DNA of 7,831 nucleotides from Bacteroidota bacterium (GCA_023437485.1 JAEZGB010000108.1:1-7831), one strand, 5' to 3'; counted from the stretch's first letter, positions 1-7,354 are shown. Numbers and translations are program-made. The notes: a model not told the origin generated them from the letters alone.

Positions 1-1
1 G

Positions 2-964
2 GGGAACATAGTACCAGACGAGGAAGTTTTGATCAAGCCCAATATTTCGGGAATTATTGAGGAGATCTATGTCGAGGCAGGAGGCTTTGTCAAGGCGGGC
101 GACATGATTGCCAAAATTCGGGTAGTGCCCAATGTTTCCAACCTGAACGCGACAAGGAACCAGGTTGAGTCAGCACGGATCACGTTGGAAAATCAGGAAA
201 AACTCTATCAGCGCCAAAAGACGCTTTTTGACAAAGGAGTCATCTCGGCCAATGATTTTGACGCCGCCGACGTGGCTTTCAAACGCGCCAAACAGGAATA
301 CAATGCTACCAGGCAGAGTTATGAAATTGTCAAGACCGGTACCACCAAAGGCCTGGGCAGCGCCGCTAACACCATTATCCGGTCAACGGTAACGGGGATG
401 GTGTTGGAAGTCCCTGTCAAAGTGGGAAACCAGGTGATTGAAAGCAACAATTTTAACGAAGGTACCACCATTGCCAGCCTGGCCGACGTGGGGCGTATGA
501 TTTTTGTGGGCAAAGTCGATGAATCGGAGGTAGGGAAAATCCGGGAAAAATTACCTATCGAAATCACCGTGGGTGCCATTGAAAACAAGAAATTTGACGC
601 AGTCCTGGAATACATTGCGCCAAAAGGCAAAACTGAGAACGGCGCGATCCAGTTTGAAATCAAAGGTGCGCTTGCCAATCGCGACACCACCTTTATCCGG
701 GCGGGGCTCAGTGCCAACGCCTCGATCATTCTTGAAAAGGCCGACGACGTGCTCGCGGTAAAGGAATCACTTGTGCAGTTTGACGATAAGTCCAAAAAAT
801 ATTTCGTCGAGATCATGACTGGTGACCAAAAGTTTGAACGCCGGGATGTTGAGCTGGGTGTAAGCGATGGGATTTACGTCGAAATCAAAAACGGCGTGAC
901 GGCCACCGATAAGATCAAGGTGTGGAATCTCGGGCTTGAAAAACCAACGGGTTCACAATCATAA
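2..964 (+). CDS. Efflux periplasmic adaptor (HlyD/MacA-type), 5'-truncated
   Basis: This is the membrane-fusion (adaptor) subunit of a tripartite export pump. It would bridge an inner-membrane transporter and a TolC-like channel across the periplasm. The frame is open to the left edge of the window, so the N-terminus (membrane anchor or signal) is missing and 320 residues are visible. An internal TTG at base 29 is only a leucine inside the lipoyl domain, not a start. Visible residues 1-40 are the first lipoyl half-motif (IKPNISGII, then GGFVKAGD). Residues 45-110 form an alpha-hairpin whose tip carries R71-x3-L75-x6-S82 followed by D85, the known TolC-docking motif. The second lipoyl half (STVTGMVLEVPVKVGNQV) and a beta-barrel domain follow, with a short membrane-proximal end. 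The protein is paralogous to the adaptor at 2465-3763. The transporter partner is not visible; a MacB-like ABC permease upstream is an inference. Confidence 0.9.
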   Translation, partial: GNIVPDEEVLIKPNISGIIEEIYVEAGGFVKAGDMIAKIRVVPNVSNLNATRNQVESARITLENQEKLYQRQKTLFDKGVISANDFDAADVAFKRAKQEYNATRQSYEIVKTGTTKGLGSAANTIIRSTVTGMVLEVPVKVGNQVIESNNFNEGTTIASLADVGRMIFVGKVDESEVGKIREKLPIEITVGAIENKKFDAVLEYIAPKGKTENGAIQFEIKGALANRDTTFIRAGLSANASIILEKADDVLAVKESLVQFDDKSKKYFVEIMTGDQKFERRDVELGVSDGIYVEIKNGVTATDKIKVWNLGLEKPTGSQS

Positions 965-982
965 CGTTTAATCAAAATTAGT

Positions 983-990
983 TAAATTTG
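983..990 (+). promoter_or_regulatory. Possible Bacteroidota -7 promoter box before the tolC-family gene
   Basis: The eight bases TAAATTTG match the Bacteroidota housekeeping -7 consensus TAnnTTTG exactly. They lie 33 nt before the chosen ATG at 1024, in the 59-nt gap between the first adaptor and the outer membrane protein gene. I see no TTG box at the usual distance upstream, so only half of the promoter is supported. If real, it would let the channel, second adaptor and tsaB be transcribed separately from the upstream genes. An 8-mer with two free positions can occur by chance. Confidence 0.35.
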
Positions 991-1023
991 CCTCGGCTTC
1001 GGCCTTTGCACAACATATCTGCA

Positions 1024-2463
1024 ATGAGAAAATCCCTATATTCCGCTGTATTCCTGCTGATGAGTCTTGTCGCTTTCGCTCAGGAAAAAAAGTGGACTTT
1101 GGCCGAGTGCGTTGATTACGCGCTTGAAAATAACATTTCAATCAAAAACACCGAGCTTGACTCGCGGCTCGCCGACGTAGACCGCAAGGGCGCCATCGGG
1201 AACTTTTTGCCCACGCTCAACGGGCAGGCCAACCACTCGTGGAACATCGGTCTGAACCAAAACATCACGACGGGCCTTCTGGAAAACCAGACTACGCAAT
1301 TTACATCGGCAGGTGTGAGCATGGGGGTGAATATTTATTCAGGTTTGCAAAACCAAAACCGTTTGCGGCGCGCCAATTTGGCTGTTTTGGCATCGCAATA
1401 CCAGCTTACCAAAATGAAGGACGATATCGCGCTTAATGTGGCGAACGCTTTTTTGCAGATATTGTTCAATAAGGAAAATTTAAAAGTTCAGCAGGAACAG
1501 TTGGCCAACAACCAACGGCAGCAGGCCCGTACACAGGAACTCGTCAATGCCGGGTCAGTTCCCCGGGGCGACCTGATGGACATGAAAGCCACAGTATCAA
1601 CCAGCGAACAAAACGTGATCCTGGCCCAAAACGCACTGCTGATTTCAAAGCTAAGCCTGGCACAATTGCTTCAGCTTGACGATTTCCAGAATTTTGACAT
1701 CGCCGACGATGACTATGAAGCGACTTTGAGCGAAACGATGGCACAAACACCCGACGCTATTTTTGAGAAGGCGAAGGAAACGCGGGTCGAGATCAAGATT
1801 GCCCGCACCAATCTGGAACTGGCCGAGCGCGACGTCAAGATCGCCCGTGGCAATTTCCAGCCCAGTTTGCAGGGATTTTACAGCTTCAGTACCCGTGCGG
1901 CTTACGCTGACCGTGTGACGGGTTTTGCCCCGAATACAATTACACCCACGTCAACCATCGGTACCGTTGACGTTAACGGGACCACTTACAATGTGATCCA
2001 GCCCAATTTTGTCCCCGTGCTCGGGAAAGCGTTGCCGCTCTGGGAACAGTTTGACGAGAACAAGGGGCACTCGTTTGGATTGCAACTCAATGTTCCGGTG
2101 CTCAACGGTTTCCAGGTTCGCAACGGCGTGGAACGTGCCAAAATTGCGCTGGACCGTTCAAAAATCGCCCTGTCACAACAGGAAATTGACTTGGAGCGCA
2201 ATGTTTATCAGGCCTTTACCGATGCCAAAGGCGCGCTCAATGCCTATGAGGCTGCGCAGGTGGCGCTCGAGGCCCGTGAAGAGGCCTTTAACTATGCGCG
2301 TGAGCGCTATGAGGTGGGCATTATCAACGCCTTTGATTACAACCAGGCACAAACGCTTTATGTCAATGCGCAGTCTGATTTGGTCCGCGCGAAATTCGAT
2401 TACATATTCCGGGTAAAAGTGGTTGAATTCTACTTTGGGATCCCGATAACGCAACTTAAATAG
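1024..2463 (+). CDS. TolC-family outer membrane efflux protein
   Basis: This is the outer membrane channel of a tripartite pump, forming a trimeric beta-barrel joined to a periplasmic alpha-barrel. The ATG at 1024 is chosen over an in-frame TTG at 988. From 1024 the protein opens with a clean signal peptide: basic MRK, a hydrophobic stretch over residues 5-16, and an A17-F-A19 cleavage site before QEKKWTL. The mature N-terminus WTLAECVDYALENN is typical of the family. The 479 residues form the two OEP repeats, about 24-220 and 240-470. Their equivalent helix-turn tips are ELVNAGSVPRGDL (173-183 region) and RERYEVGIINAFDYNQAQ (427-443 region). The apparent extracellular loop in repeat 2 (about 291-347) is much longer than in repeat 1. 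No Shine-Dalgarno sequence is visible. The gene sits between two adaptor genes and ends one nucleotide before the next start, so it is probably translated with the second adaptor. Confidence 0.95.
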   Translation: MRKSLYSAVFLLMSLVAFAQEKKWTLAECVDYALENNISIKNTELDSRLADVDRKGAIGNFLPTLNGQANHSWNIGLNQNITTGLLENQTTQFTSAGVSMGVNIYSGLQNQNRLRRANLAVLASQYQLTKMKDDIALNVANAFLQILFNKENLKVQQEQLANNQRQQARTQELVNAGSVPRGDLMDMKATVSTSEQNVILAQNALLISKLSLAQLLQLDDFQNFDIADDDYEATLSETMAQTPDAIFEKAKETRVEIKIARTNLELAERDVKIARGNFQPSLQGFYSFSTRAAYADRVTGFAPNTITPTSTIGTVDVNGTTYNVIQPNFVPVLGKALPLWEQFDENKGHSFGLQLNVPVLNGFQVRNGVERAKIALDRSKIALSQQEIDLERNVYQAFTDAKGALNAYEAAQVALEAREEAFNYARERYEVGIINAFDYNQAQTLYVNAQSDLVRAKFDYIFRVKVVEFYFGIPITQLK

Positions 2464-2464
2464 C

Positions 2465-3763
2465 ATGTCTAAAAAATCAATGTACTGGCTGGGCGGTGGA
2501 ACTTTAGTCCTGATTATCGTCCTGATCTGGCTCTCAAAGGCCGGCGTGATTGGCAACAAGAACAAGGGAACCGAGGTCGAGACTGCGCCCGTTGGCCAGC
2601 TTACCATCGTCGAGACGGTTTCGGCTACCGGCAAGATCCAGCCCGAGGTCGAGGTCAAAATATCTTCTGAAGTTTCAGGCGAAATCATTGATTTGCCAGT
2701 CAAGGAAGGCCAGGCCGTCAAAAAGGGCCAGTTGCTGGTGCGGATCAATCCGGACCTGTATACCTCAGGGCTCAACCGGACCATCTCCAATCTTTCGGGA
2801 ACAAAGGCAGGTTTAAGCCAGGCCGAGGCCCAGTTCAAGGAAGCGCAGGCCAGTTACGAGCGCAACAAAACGCTTTTTGAAAAAGGAATCATCAGCCGCG
2901 CCGATTGGGACCGTGCCATTTCAGCCTTTGAGGTTGCAAAAGCAACGCGGCAATCGGCTTATTACAATGTCCAGAGCGCGTCGGCAACGGTAAACGAAGC
3001 GCGTGACAATCTTGGCCGCACAACCATTTACGCCCCCGCCGACGGCACCATTTCCATGCTGAATGTGGAACTCGGCGAGCGCGTTTTGGGTACCCAGCAA
3101 ATGACGGGAACCGAGATCCTTCGTGTGGCGAACCTCAACAATATGGAAGTTGAAGTTGACGTCAATGAGAATGACATCGTAAAGGTAAGCGTTGGCGATT
3201 CGGCAAAGGTGGAGGTTGACGCCTATCTGAAAAAAGAATTCAAGGGATTGGTCACCAGTATTTCCAATTCTGCATCGGCCACCCAAACCGCCGACCAGGT
3301 AACCAATTTCAAGGTCAAGATCCGGATACTGAAGGAGAGTTACATGGACCTGATTGAAGGCAAACCAGAAAATTATTCGCCGTTCCGCCCCGGGATGACC
3401 GCAACCGTGGACATCATAACCAAACGCCGTGACAACGTGATCGCGGTACCAATATCGTCAGTCGTGATCAAGACTGATACTACCTCGACCAAAAAAACAT
3501 ACGGCCGCGACAAAAAGCCAACTGACGACAAAGCCAAGTCAAAACAAGAAGAAAAGTTTGAATGTGTCTTTGTGAAATCAGGTGATGAGGCCAGGTTGCG
3601 CGTGGTAAAAACCGGCATTCAGGACGATACCAACATCGAAATCACCAGCGGGCTCAAAAAAGGCGAAGTGGTCATTACCGGGCCATACACCACGGTGACC
3701 AAAGACCTGAAATCAGGCGATAAAATCACCGAGGCCACAAAAGACGACAAGAAGAAAAAGTGA
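2465..3763 (+). CDS. Efflux periplasmic adaptor (HlyD/MacA-type), complete
   Basis: This is a complete 432-residue adaptor subunit, anchored in the inner membrane and projecting into the periplasm. Residues 7-24 are a single hydrophobic helix after MSKKS. The lipoyl first half spans about 62-95 (ISSEVSGEIIDLPVKEGQAVKKGQLL). The alpha-hairpin spans about 100-185 with tip motif R133-x3-L137-x6-S144 and D147, the TolC-docking signature. The second lipoyl half is at 186-225 (APADGTISMLNVELGERV). A beta-barrel follows at 226-320, ending in FRPGMTATVDI, and then a membrane-proximal domain. That last domain is interrupted by a lysine-rich charged linker (about 337-364) and the protein ends in a KDDKKKK tail. 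The ATG lies one nucleotide after the upstream stop (TAG-C-ATG), and tsaB begins one nucleotide after its own stop, so translational coupling at both ends is likely. The partner permease is not in the window. Confidence 0.95.
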   Translation: MSKKSMYWLGGGTLVLIIVLIWLSKAGVIGNKNKGTEVETAPVGQLTIVETVSATGKIQPEVEVKISSEVSGEIIDLPVKEGQAVKKGQLLVRINPDLYTSGLNRTISNLSGTKAGLSQAEAQFKEAQASYERNKTLFEKGIISRADWDRAISAFEVAKATRQSAYYNVQSASATVNEARDNLGRTTIYAPADGTISMLNVELGERVLGTQQMTGTEILRVANLNNMEVEVDVNENDIVKVSVGDSAKVEVDAYLKKEFKGLVTSISNSASATQTADQVTNFKVKIRILKESYMDLIEGKPENYSPFRPGMTATVDIITKRRDNVIAVPISSVVIKTDTTSTKKTYGRDKKPTDDKAKSKQEEKFECVFVKSGDEARLRVVKTGIQDDTNIEITSGLKKGEVVITGPYTTVTKDLKSGDKITEATKDDKKKK

Positions 3764-3764
3764 C

Positions 3765-4427
3765 GTGGCGCTCATCCTGAACCTTGAAACCGCAACCCGA
3801 AACTGCTCCGTGGCACTCGCACGGGACGGGGATTGCATTGCCAGCCGCGAACACGCCGGCGAAGGATATTCGCACGCTGAAAAGCTCCACGTATTTATTC
3901 AGGAAGTGTTGCGTGAGGCCGGTTTCAAATATAGCGACCTGGACGCGGTTGCCGTGAGCCGTGGCCCGGGATCCTATACCGGTTTGCGCATCGGGGTGTC
4001 GGCAGCCAAAGGTTTTTGCCACGCGCTTGGCATTCCGCTGATCTCGGTTGATACCACACTGGTCCTGGCCTCAATGGCCAAAATTGAGCAGGGCCATGTA
4101 CTTCCCCTTATTGACGCACGCCGGATGGAGGCCTATACCGCGGCTTACAATTCACGCTTGGAAATGGTTTCGCCTGTCTCGGCAGAGATTCTCACCCCCG
4201 AAAGTTTTGCCCACATTGAAGGGCCCATTTACTTCGTGGGCGATTGCCAGGAAAAAGCAAAAACTATGTTGAACGGGCCCGGGCATCACTATCTGATGCA
4301 GATCGTTTATCCATCAGCAAGCGCGATGGCGACATTTGCTGAACAAAAATTCCGGGAAGAAAGTTTTGAAGACCTTGCTTATTTTGAACCCTTCTACCTC
4401 AAGGATTTTATAACCGGCGGAAAGTAA
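3765..4427 (+). CDS. tsaB: TsaB, tRNA threonylcarbamoyladenosine biosynthesis subunit
   Basis: TsaB is the non-catalytic ASKHA-fold partner of TsaD. With TsaE the two transfer threonylcarbamoyl from TC-AMP to adenosine 37 of ANN-decoding tRNAs (t6A), in the cytoplasm. The 220 residues fit the family length. Visible signatures are the N-terminal strand LILNLETATRNCSVAL, the family hallmark SRGPGSYTGLRIGVSAAKG (65-82), the IDARRMEAYTAAY strand (116-128) and the typical end YFEPFYLKDF (207-215). It has SHAEKL near residue 36 but not the two-histidine metal motif of TsaD, which separates it from TsaD. The start is GTG at 3765, one nucleotide after the adaptor stop (TGA-C-GTG). No in-frame ATG is near, and the N-terminus aligns with the family from this GTG. 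The A/G-rich end of the adaptor gene (GAAGAAAAAG) may help ribosome binding. It appears to be the last gene of the + strand operon. Confidence 0.96.
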   Translation: MALILNLETATRNCSVALARDGDCIASREHAGEGYSHAEKLHVFIQEVLREAGFKYSDLDAVAVSRGPGSYTGLRIGVSAAKGFCHALGIPLISVDTTLVLASMAKIEQGHVLPLIDARRMEAYTAAYNSRLEMVSPVSAEILTPESFAHIEGPIYFVGDCQEKAKTMLNGPGHHYLMQIVYPSASAMATFAEQKFREESFEDLAYFEPFYLKDFITGGK

Positions 4428-4433
4428 TTTTTT

Positions 4434-4513
4434 GGCCGCACCCTTCGGGCCGGGCTTTCTGCTTTATGCCCCGGCGTTGCCGGCGCGATATCGCTGCCAA
4501 TCCCTTGCGGACC
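4434..4513. repeat. Candidate dispersed palindromic intergenic element
   Basis: This GC-rich element fills most of the 91-nt gap between the convergent tsaB and MscS genes. Its ends are imperfect inverted repeats: GGCCGCA (4434-4440) pairs with TGCGGACC (4506-4513) apart from one bulged A. Inside are CCC-TTC-GGG (4441-4449), the hairpin CCGGC-GTT-GCCGG (4471-4483) and the perfect 10-nt palindrome GCGATATCGC (4485-4494). Blocks such as CCTTCGGGCCGGGCTTTC and the ATATCGCTGCCAATCCCTTGCGG region resemble a multi-copy intergenic repeat I remember from Flavobacteriaceae genomes; that recollection is not verified here. A T-run precedes the element on the + strand (4428-4433), and none follows the hairpins on either strand, so a classical intrinsic terminator is not supported. 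Confidence 0.6.
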
Positions 4514-4518
4514 CAGCC

Positions 4519-5340
4519 CTAGACCGATTGCTCACGCACATATGGCTGCATGGCGATCCCCGCTTTTTCAAACGCCGTTTTGGACTTTTCAAGCACGTCG
4601 GCGGTCATGTCCCAAAAATCTTCATTTGAAGCCCAGGGCCGCACGGCGAGCTGTACCGATGACGCGTCCATGCCCTTGATGACCACTTGCGGCGCCGGGG
4701 ATTTTAAGATGCTGGGGTGATTCTCCAAAATTCCCATCACAATTGATTTTGCGCGGTTCACATCAATATCGTACGCCAGCGCAAGGGTCAGGTCGGCGCG
4801 ACGGATGGGCTCCATCGAATAATTGATGATGGTGCCATTGGAAAGAATTCCGTTTGGGATAAAAATTGCCTGGTTGTTGGCCGTGATCAGTTTGGTTACA
4901 AAAATCTGGATCTCGGCCACCGTTCCCGAAACATTTTGGGCCTCAATGGCATCGCCTACCTTAAAGGGCTTGAAAAGGATGATCAGCATCCCGCCGGCAA
5001 AATTTGATAGCGACCCCTGAAGCGAAAGCCCCACGGCGAGCCCGGCGGCGCCCAGGATGGCAACAAAGGATGAGGTTTCGATCCCCAGGCGCGATATAAA
5101 AGTCACGAAAAGCAAAAGCCGCAGCGCCCAAAGCAGGATGTCGGCGAGAAATTTTGACAACGTAGGGTCCAGCGCGCGCTTTACCATTACGTTCTTCACG
5201 AAACGGTTGATCAGCCGAATCACGTAAAGCCCCGCGATAAGAACCAAAAATGCCGATACCACCCGGGGCGACCAAGCTATCAAAACTTCGTACAGATGAT
5301 AAAGATATTCGTCAATCGCGCTGATGTTGAGGCTAATCAT
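4519..5340 (-). CDS. Small mechanosensitive channel, MscS family
   Basis: This inner-membrane channel opens under membrane tension to release solutes on hypo-osmotic shock. The 273 residues are close to the 286 of E. coli MscS. Three membrane helices are visible at about 21-45, 62-85 and 92-123. The third is the glycine/alanine-rich pore helix GAAGLAVGLSLQGSLSNFAGG (97-117), followed by FKPFKVGD, as in the E. coli protein. The beta domain follows with SGTVAEIQIFVTKL and NNQAIFIPNGILSNGTIINYS. The C-terminal alpha/beta domain runs to about residue 268 (RRADLTLALAYDIDVNRAK onward). The ATG (complement of 5338-5340) lies inside the end of the upstream yyaL gene: the two coding regions overlap by 8 nt, so this channel is probably translated by coupling. 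No Shine-Dalgarno sequence is seen. It is convergent with tsaB. Confidence 0.95.
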   Translation of the reverse strand: MISLNISAIDEYLYHLYEVLIAWSPRVVSAFLVLIAGLYVIRLINRFVKNVMVKRALDPTLSKFLADILLWALRLLLFVTFISRLGIETSSFVAILGAAGLAVGLSLQGSLSNFAGGMLIILFKPFKVGDAIEAQNVSGTVAEIQIFVTKLITANNQAIFIPNGILSNGTIINYSMEPIRRADLTLALAYDIDVNRAKSIVMGILENHPSILKSPAPQVVIKGMDASSVQLAVRPWASNEDFWDMTADVLEKSKTAFEKAGIAMQPYVREQSV

Positions 5341-7354
5341 GGTCAGTGTTCAAATGGTTTAAAAGTGTTTGGATATCGCGCATCGGCAATGAACAAACCT
5401 TGTCCCTGCAAACATAGAACAGAAGTTGGCCCTGCTCAAAGCGGTTTTTAAAGATCGGCAATTTTGATTCAATTTCAGAACCCGCTATAAAAATCCCGGG
5501 GCGGTAGCAGTCCCTGATCCGGGTAACCGCCTGCAAGGCGCCCGGCCCGCAAACCACCACCTGGGTATTGGCAGTCATGTCAAGCAAGACATCAAACCAA
5601 TTCCCGAACGCCGAGGGATAATCGGCTACCGAAAGGATGTTGGCTACCATTGCGCGGGAAGTTTTCTCAAATTCATCGAGGCCAAAGACCTGTGAAAGCT
5701 TAAAGAGCACTGACGCCAGCACCGAATTTGAAGCGGGGATCACGTTGTCTTCCACCTCAAAATGCGGCGCGACCAATTTGCTGTCCTTGCCTGATGTGAA
5801 TCTGAAAAAGCCCTTTTCAGGATCGTAGAAATGTTCAAAACAATAGTCGCAAATTCCGCGGGCGCGCTCCAGCCATGATGGGTTTTGCGTCGCGTGATAC
5901 AAGGACACAAAAGCGTTGGCTGTATTGGCGTAATCTTCCAGATATCCGTTGATCGATGCCCGGCCATTTTTCCAGGTTCTTAGCAACCCGCCGTCAGATT
6001 GCATGAGGTTTTTCTGGATGAATTCGGCGATTTTCAAACCGGCTTCCAGGTACGCGGTATCATCAATTGCCAAAAAGGCATCGCAATACCCTTTGCACAT
6101 CAGGGCGTTCCAAGAGGTGAGCGACTTGTCGTCAAGGTCTGGGCGGCTGCGGTTTTCCCGGGCCGAATAAAGGATGTTTTCCCACTGGGATTTCCTGCGG
6201 GTGAGTTCGTCAATCGAAATATTGTTTGCCACCGCGATTTCGTCAAGCGGACGGTTTTGGATCAGTACATAATTTCCGTTTTCCCAATACCCGAATTCGT
6301 TAATATTGAAGACATCGGCAAAAAGAGCAAAATCATCCTCGAGCAGTTCTTGCAGTTCAGCCTTGTTCCATACGTAAAAAGCGCCTTCTTCCTGCTCGCC
6401 ACGGGCGTTTTTGCTATCGGCATCAAGCGCGCTGAAGCATCCGCCGGCCGCATGGGTAAGTTCGCGGGAAACAAATTTCAATGTTTTTTCAATGACCTCG
6501 CGGTATAACGGGTTTCCATTTTGCCGGTACGCATCGGAATAGAGTGAAACAAGTTGGGCGTTGTCATAGAGCATTTTCTCAAAATGCGGGACATGCCATT
6601 TCATGTCAACCGAGTACCGCGAAAACCCGCCGCCCAGAGTGTCAAAAAGGCCGCCCCAGGCCATTCGCCGAAGCGTGAGATGGGCGTGGTCCAGCAGGTC
6701 TTGGTCTTGATAGGTGTGACCATAGCGCAGCATAAATGCATAATTGTGTGGCATCATGAACTTGGGCGCACGCGCGTAACCGCCAAACTCATCGTCAAAT
6801 GACTTTTTCCATTTTGCGATAAGGGGCGCAAGGACGTCAGGATGAAGCGGCGCGGGTTCATTGAATTCATAAATGCTCATCGCCTGCAAACCCTGTTCAA
6901 GTTTGCCGGCATATTCGAGCATTTTGGGCTGGTCTTCGCGGTACATGGCCGCCAATTGTTTCAAATTCTCGACCCACTGTTTTTGCGGGAAATAGGTTCC
7001 GCCCCAAACCGGCCGTCCGTCCGGAAGGCAAATCACGTTCATGGGCCAGCCGCCGTGGCTCCCCATCAATTGGATGGCCTTCATGTAAACCGCATCGACG
7101 TCGGGGCGTTCCTCGCGATCGAGTTTGATGCAGACGAAATCGGCATTCATAACCTCGGCGACCTCGTCCTTTTCAAAACTTTCGTGCTCCATCACATGGC
7201 ACCAATGGCACGCCGAATACCCGCTGCTGAGCAGGATCAATTTGTCCTGTTCGCGCGCCAGGGAAAGCGCCTCATCGCCCCACGGCTTCCAGTGTACGGG
7301 GTTTGAAGCGTGTTGGATGAGATACGGACTGGTTTGGTTGTGAAGTTCGTTCAT
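5333..7354 (-). CDS. yyaL: YyaL-type thioredoxin-domain protein (DUF255/SSP411 family)
   Basis: This belongs to a widespread family (human SPATA20, Bacillus YyaL) with no settled biochemical role. It combines an N-terminal thioredoxin-like domain and a large alpha/alpha-barrel domain resembling N-acylglucosamine epimerases and glycosidases. The 673 residues match the usual length. The start is the ATG at 7352-7354, giving the conserved N-terminus NELHNQTSPYLIQHASNPVHW. An in-frame TTG at 7420 would add 22 unlike residues encoded partly by a palindrome, so it is rejected. The CxxC site is C49-H-W-C52 (GYSACHWCHVMEHESFE), followed by LDREERPDVD (78-87) and GGWPMNV (101-107). Barrel signatures are GGYARAPKF (191-199), GGGFSRYSVDMKWHVPHFEK (241-260), the SALDADS stretch (308-314) and RPDLDDKSLTSWNALM (404-419). 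There is no signal peptide, so it is probably cytoplasmic. It lies between a NifU-family gene and the MscS gene, overlapping the latter by 8 nt. Confidence 0.93.
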   Translation of the reverse strand: MNELHNQTSPYLIQHASNPVHWKPWGDEALSLAREQDKLILLSSGYSACHWCHVMEHESFEKDEVAEVMNADFVCIKLDREERPDVDAVYMKAIQLMGSHGGWPMNVICLPDGRPVWGGTYFPQKQWVENLKQLAAMYREDQPKMLEYAGKLEQGLQAMSIYEFNEPAPLHPDVLAPLIAKWKKSFDDEFGGYARAPKFMMPHNYAFMLRYGHTYQDQDLLDHAHLTLRRMAWGGLFDTLGGGFSRYSVDMKWHVPHFEKMLYDNAQLVSLYSDAYRQNGNPLYREVIEKTLKFVSRELTHAAGGCFSALDADSKNARGEQEEGAFYVWNKAELQELLEDDFALFADVFNINEFGYWENGNYVLIQNRPLDEIAVANNISIDELTRRKSQWENILYSARENRSRPDLDDKSLTSWNALMCKGYCDAFLAIDDTAYLEAGLKIAEFIQKNLMQSDGGLLRTWKNGRASINGYLEDYANTANAFVSLYHATQNPSWLERARGICDYCFEHFYDPEKGFFRFTSGKDSKLVAPHFEVEDNVIPASNSVLASVLFKLSQVFGLDEFEKTSRAMVANILSVADYPSAFGNWFDVLLDMTANTQVVVCGPGALQAVTRIRDCYRPGIFIAGSEIESKLPIFKNRFEQGQLLFYVCRDKVCSLPMRDIQTLLNHLNTDHD

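Noticed and set aside
319..816. 165-codon open frame on the - strand within the first adaptor
   Set aside because: It is serine/proline/isoleucine-rich antisense translation of a confident adaptor gene with no family signature.
995..1004. GGC-TTCG-GCC mini-hairpin after the first adaptor gene
   Set aside because: The stem is only 3 bp, with a mismatch outside it and no T-run, so it is too weak to call a terminator.
988..1023. In-frame N-terminal extension of the TolC-family gene from a TTG at 988
   Set aside because: The TTG is part of the candidate -7 box, and the ATG at 1024 gives a clean signal peptide; the extension would bury it.
2173..2838. 221-codon open frame on the - strand across the tolC/second adaptor junction
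   Set aside because: It lies antisense to two clearly real genes and its translation has no recognisable domain; it is a product of codon bias.
4428..4518. Bidirectional intrinsic terminator between tsaB and the MscS gene
   Set aside because: Hairpins exist, but the only T-run (4428-4433) precedes them on the + strand and reads as A on the - strand, so neither direction has stem plus U-tract.
4432..4629. 65-codon open frame on the + strand starting in the intergenic element
   Set aside because: It begins at TTG in the structured repeat and runs antisense into the conserved C-terminus of the MscS gene.
5999..6508. 169-codon open frame on the + strand inside yyaL
   Set aside because: It is fully antisense to conserved YyaL sequence and resembles no known family.
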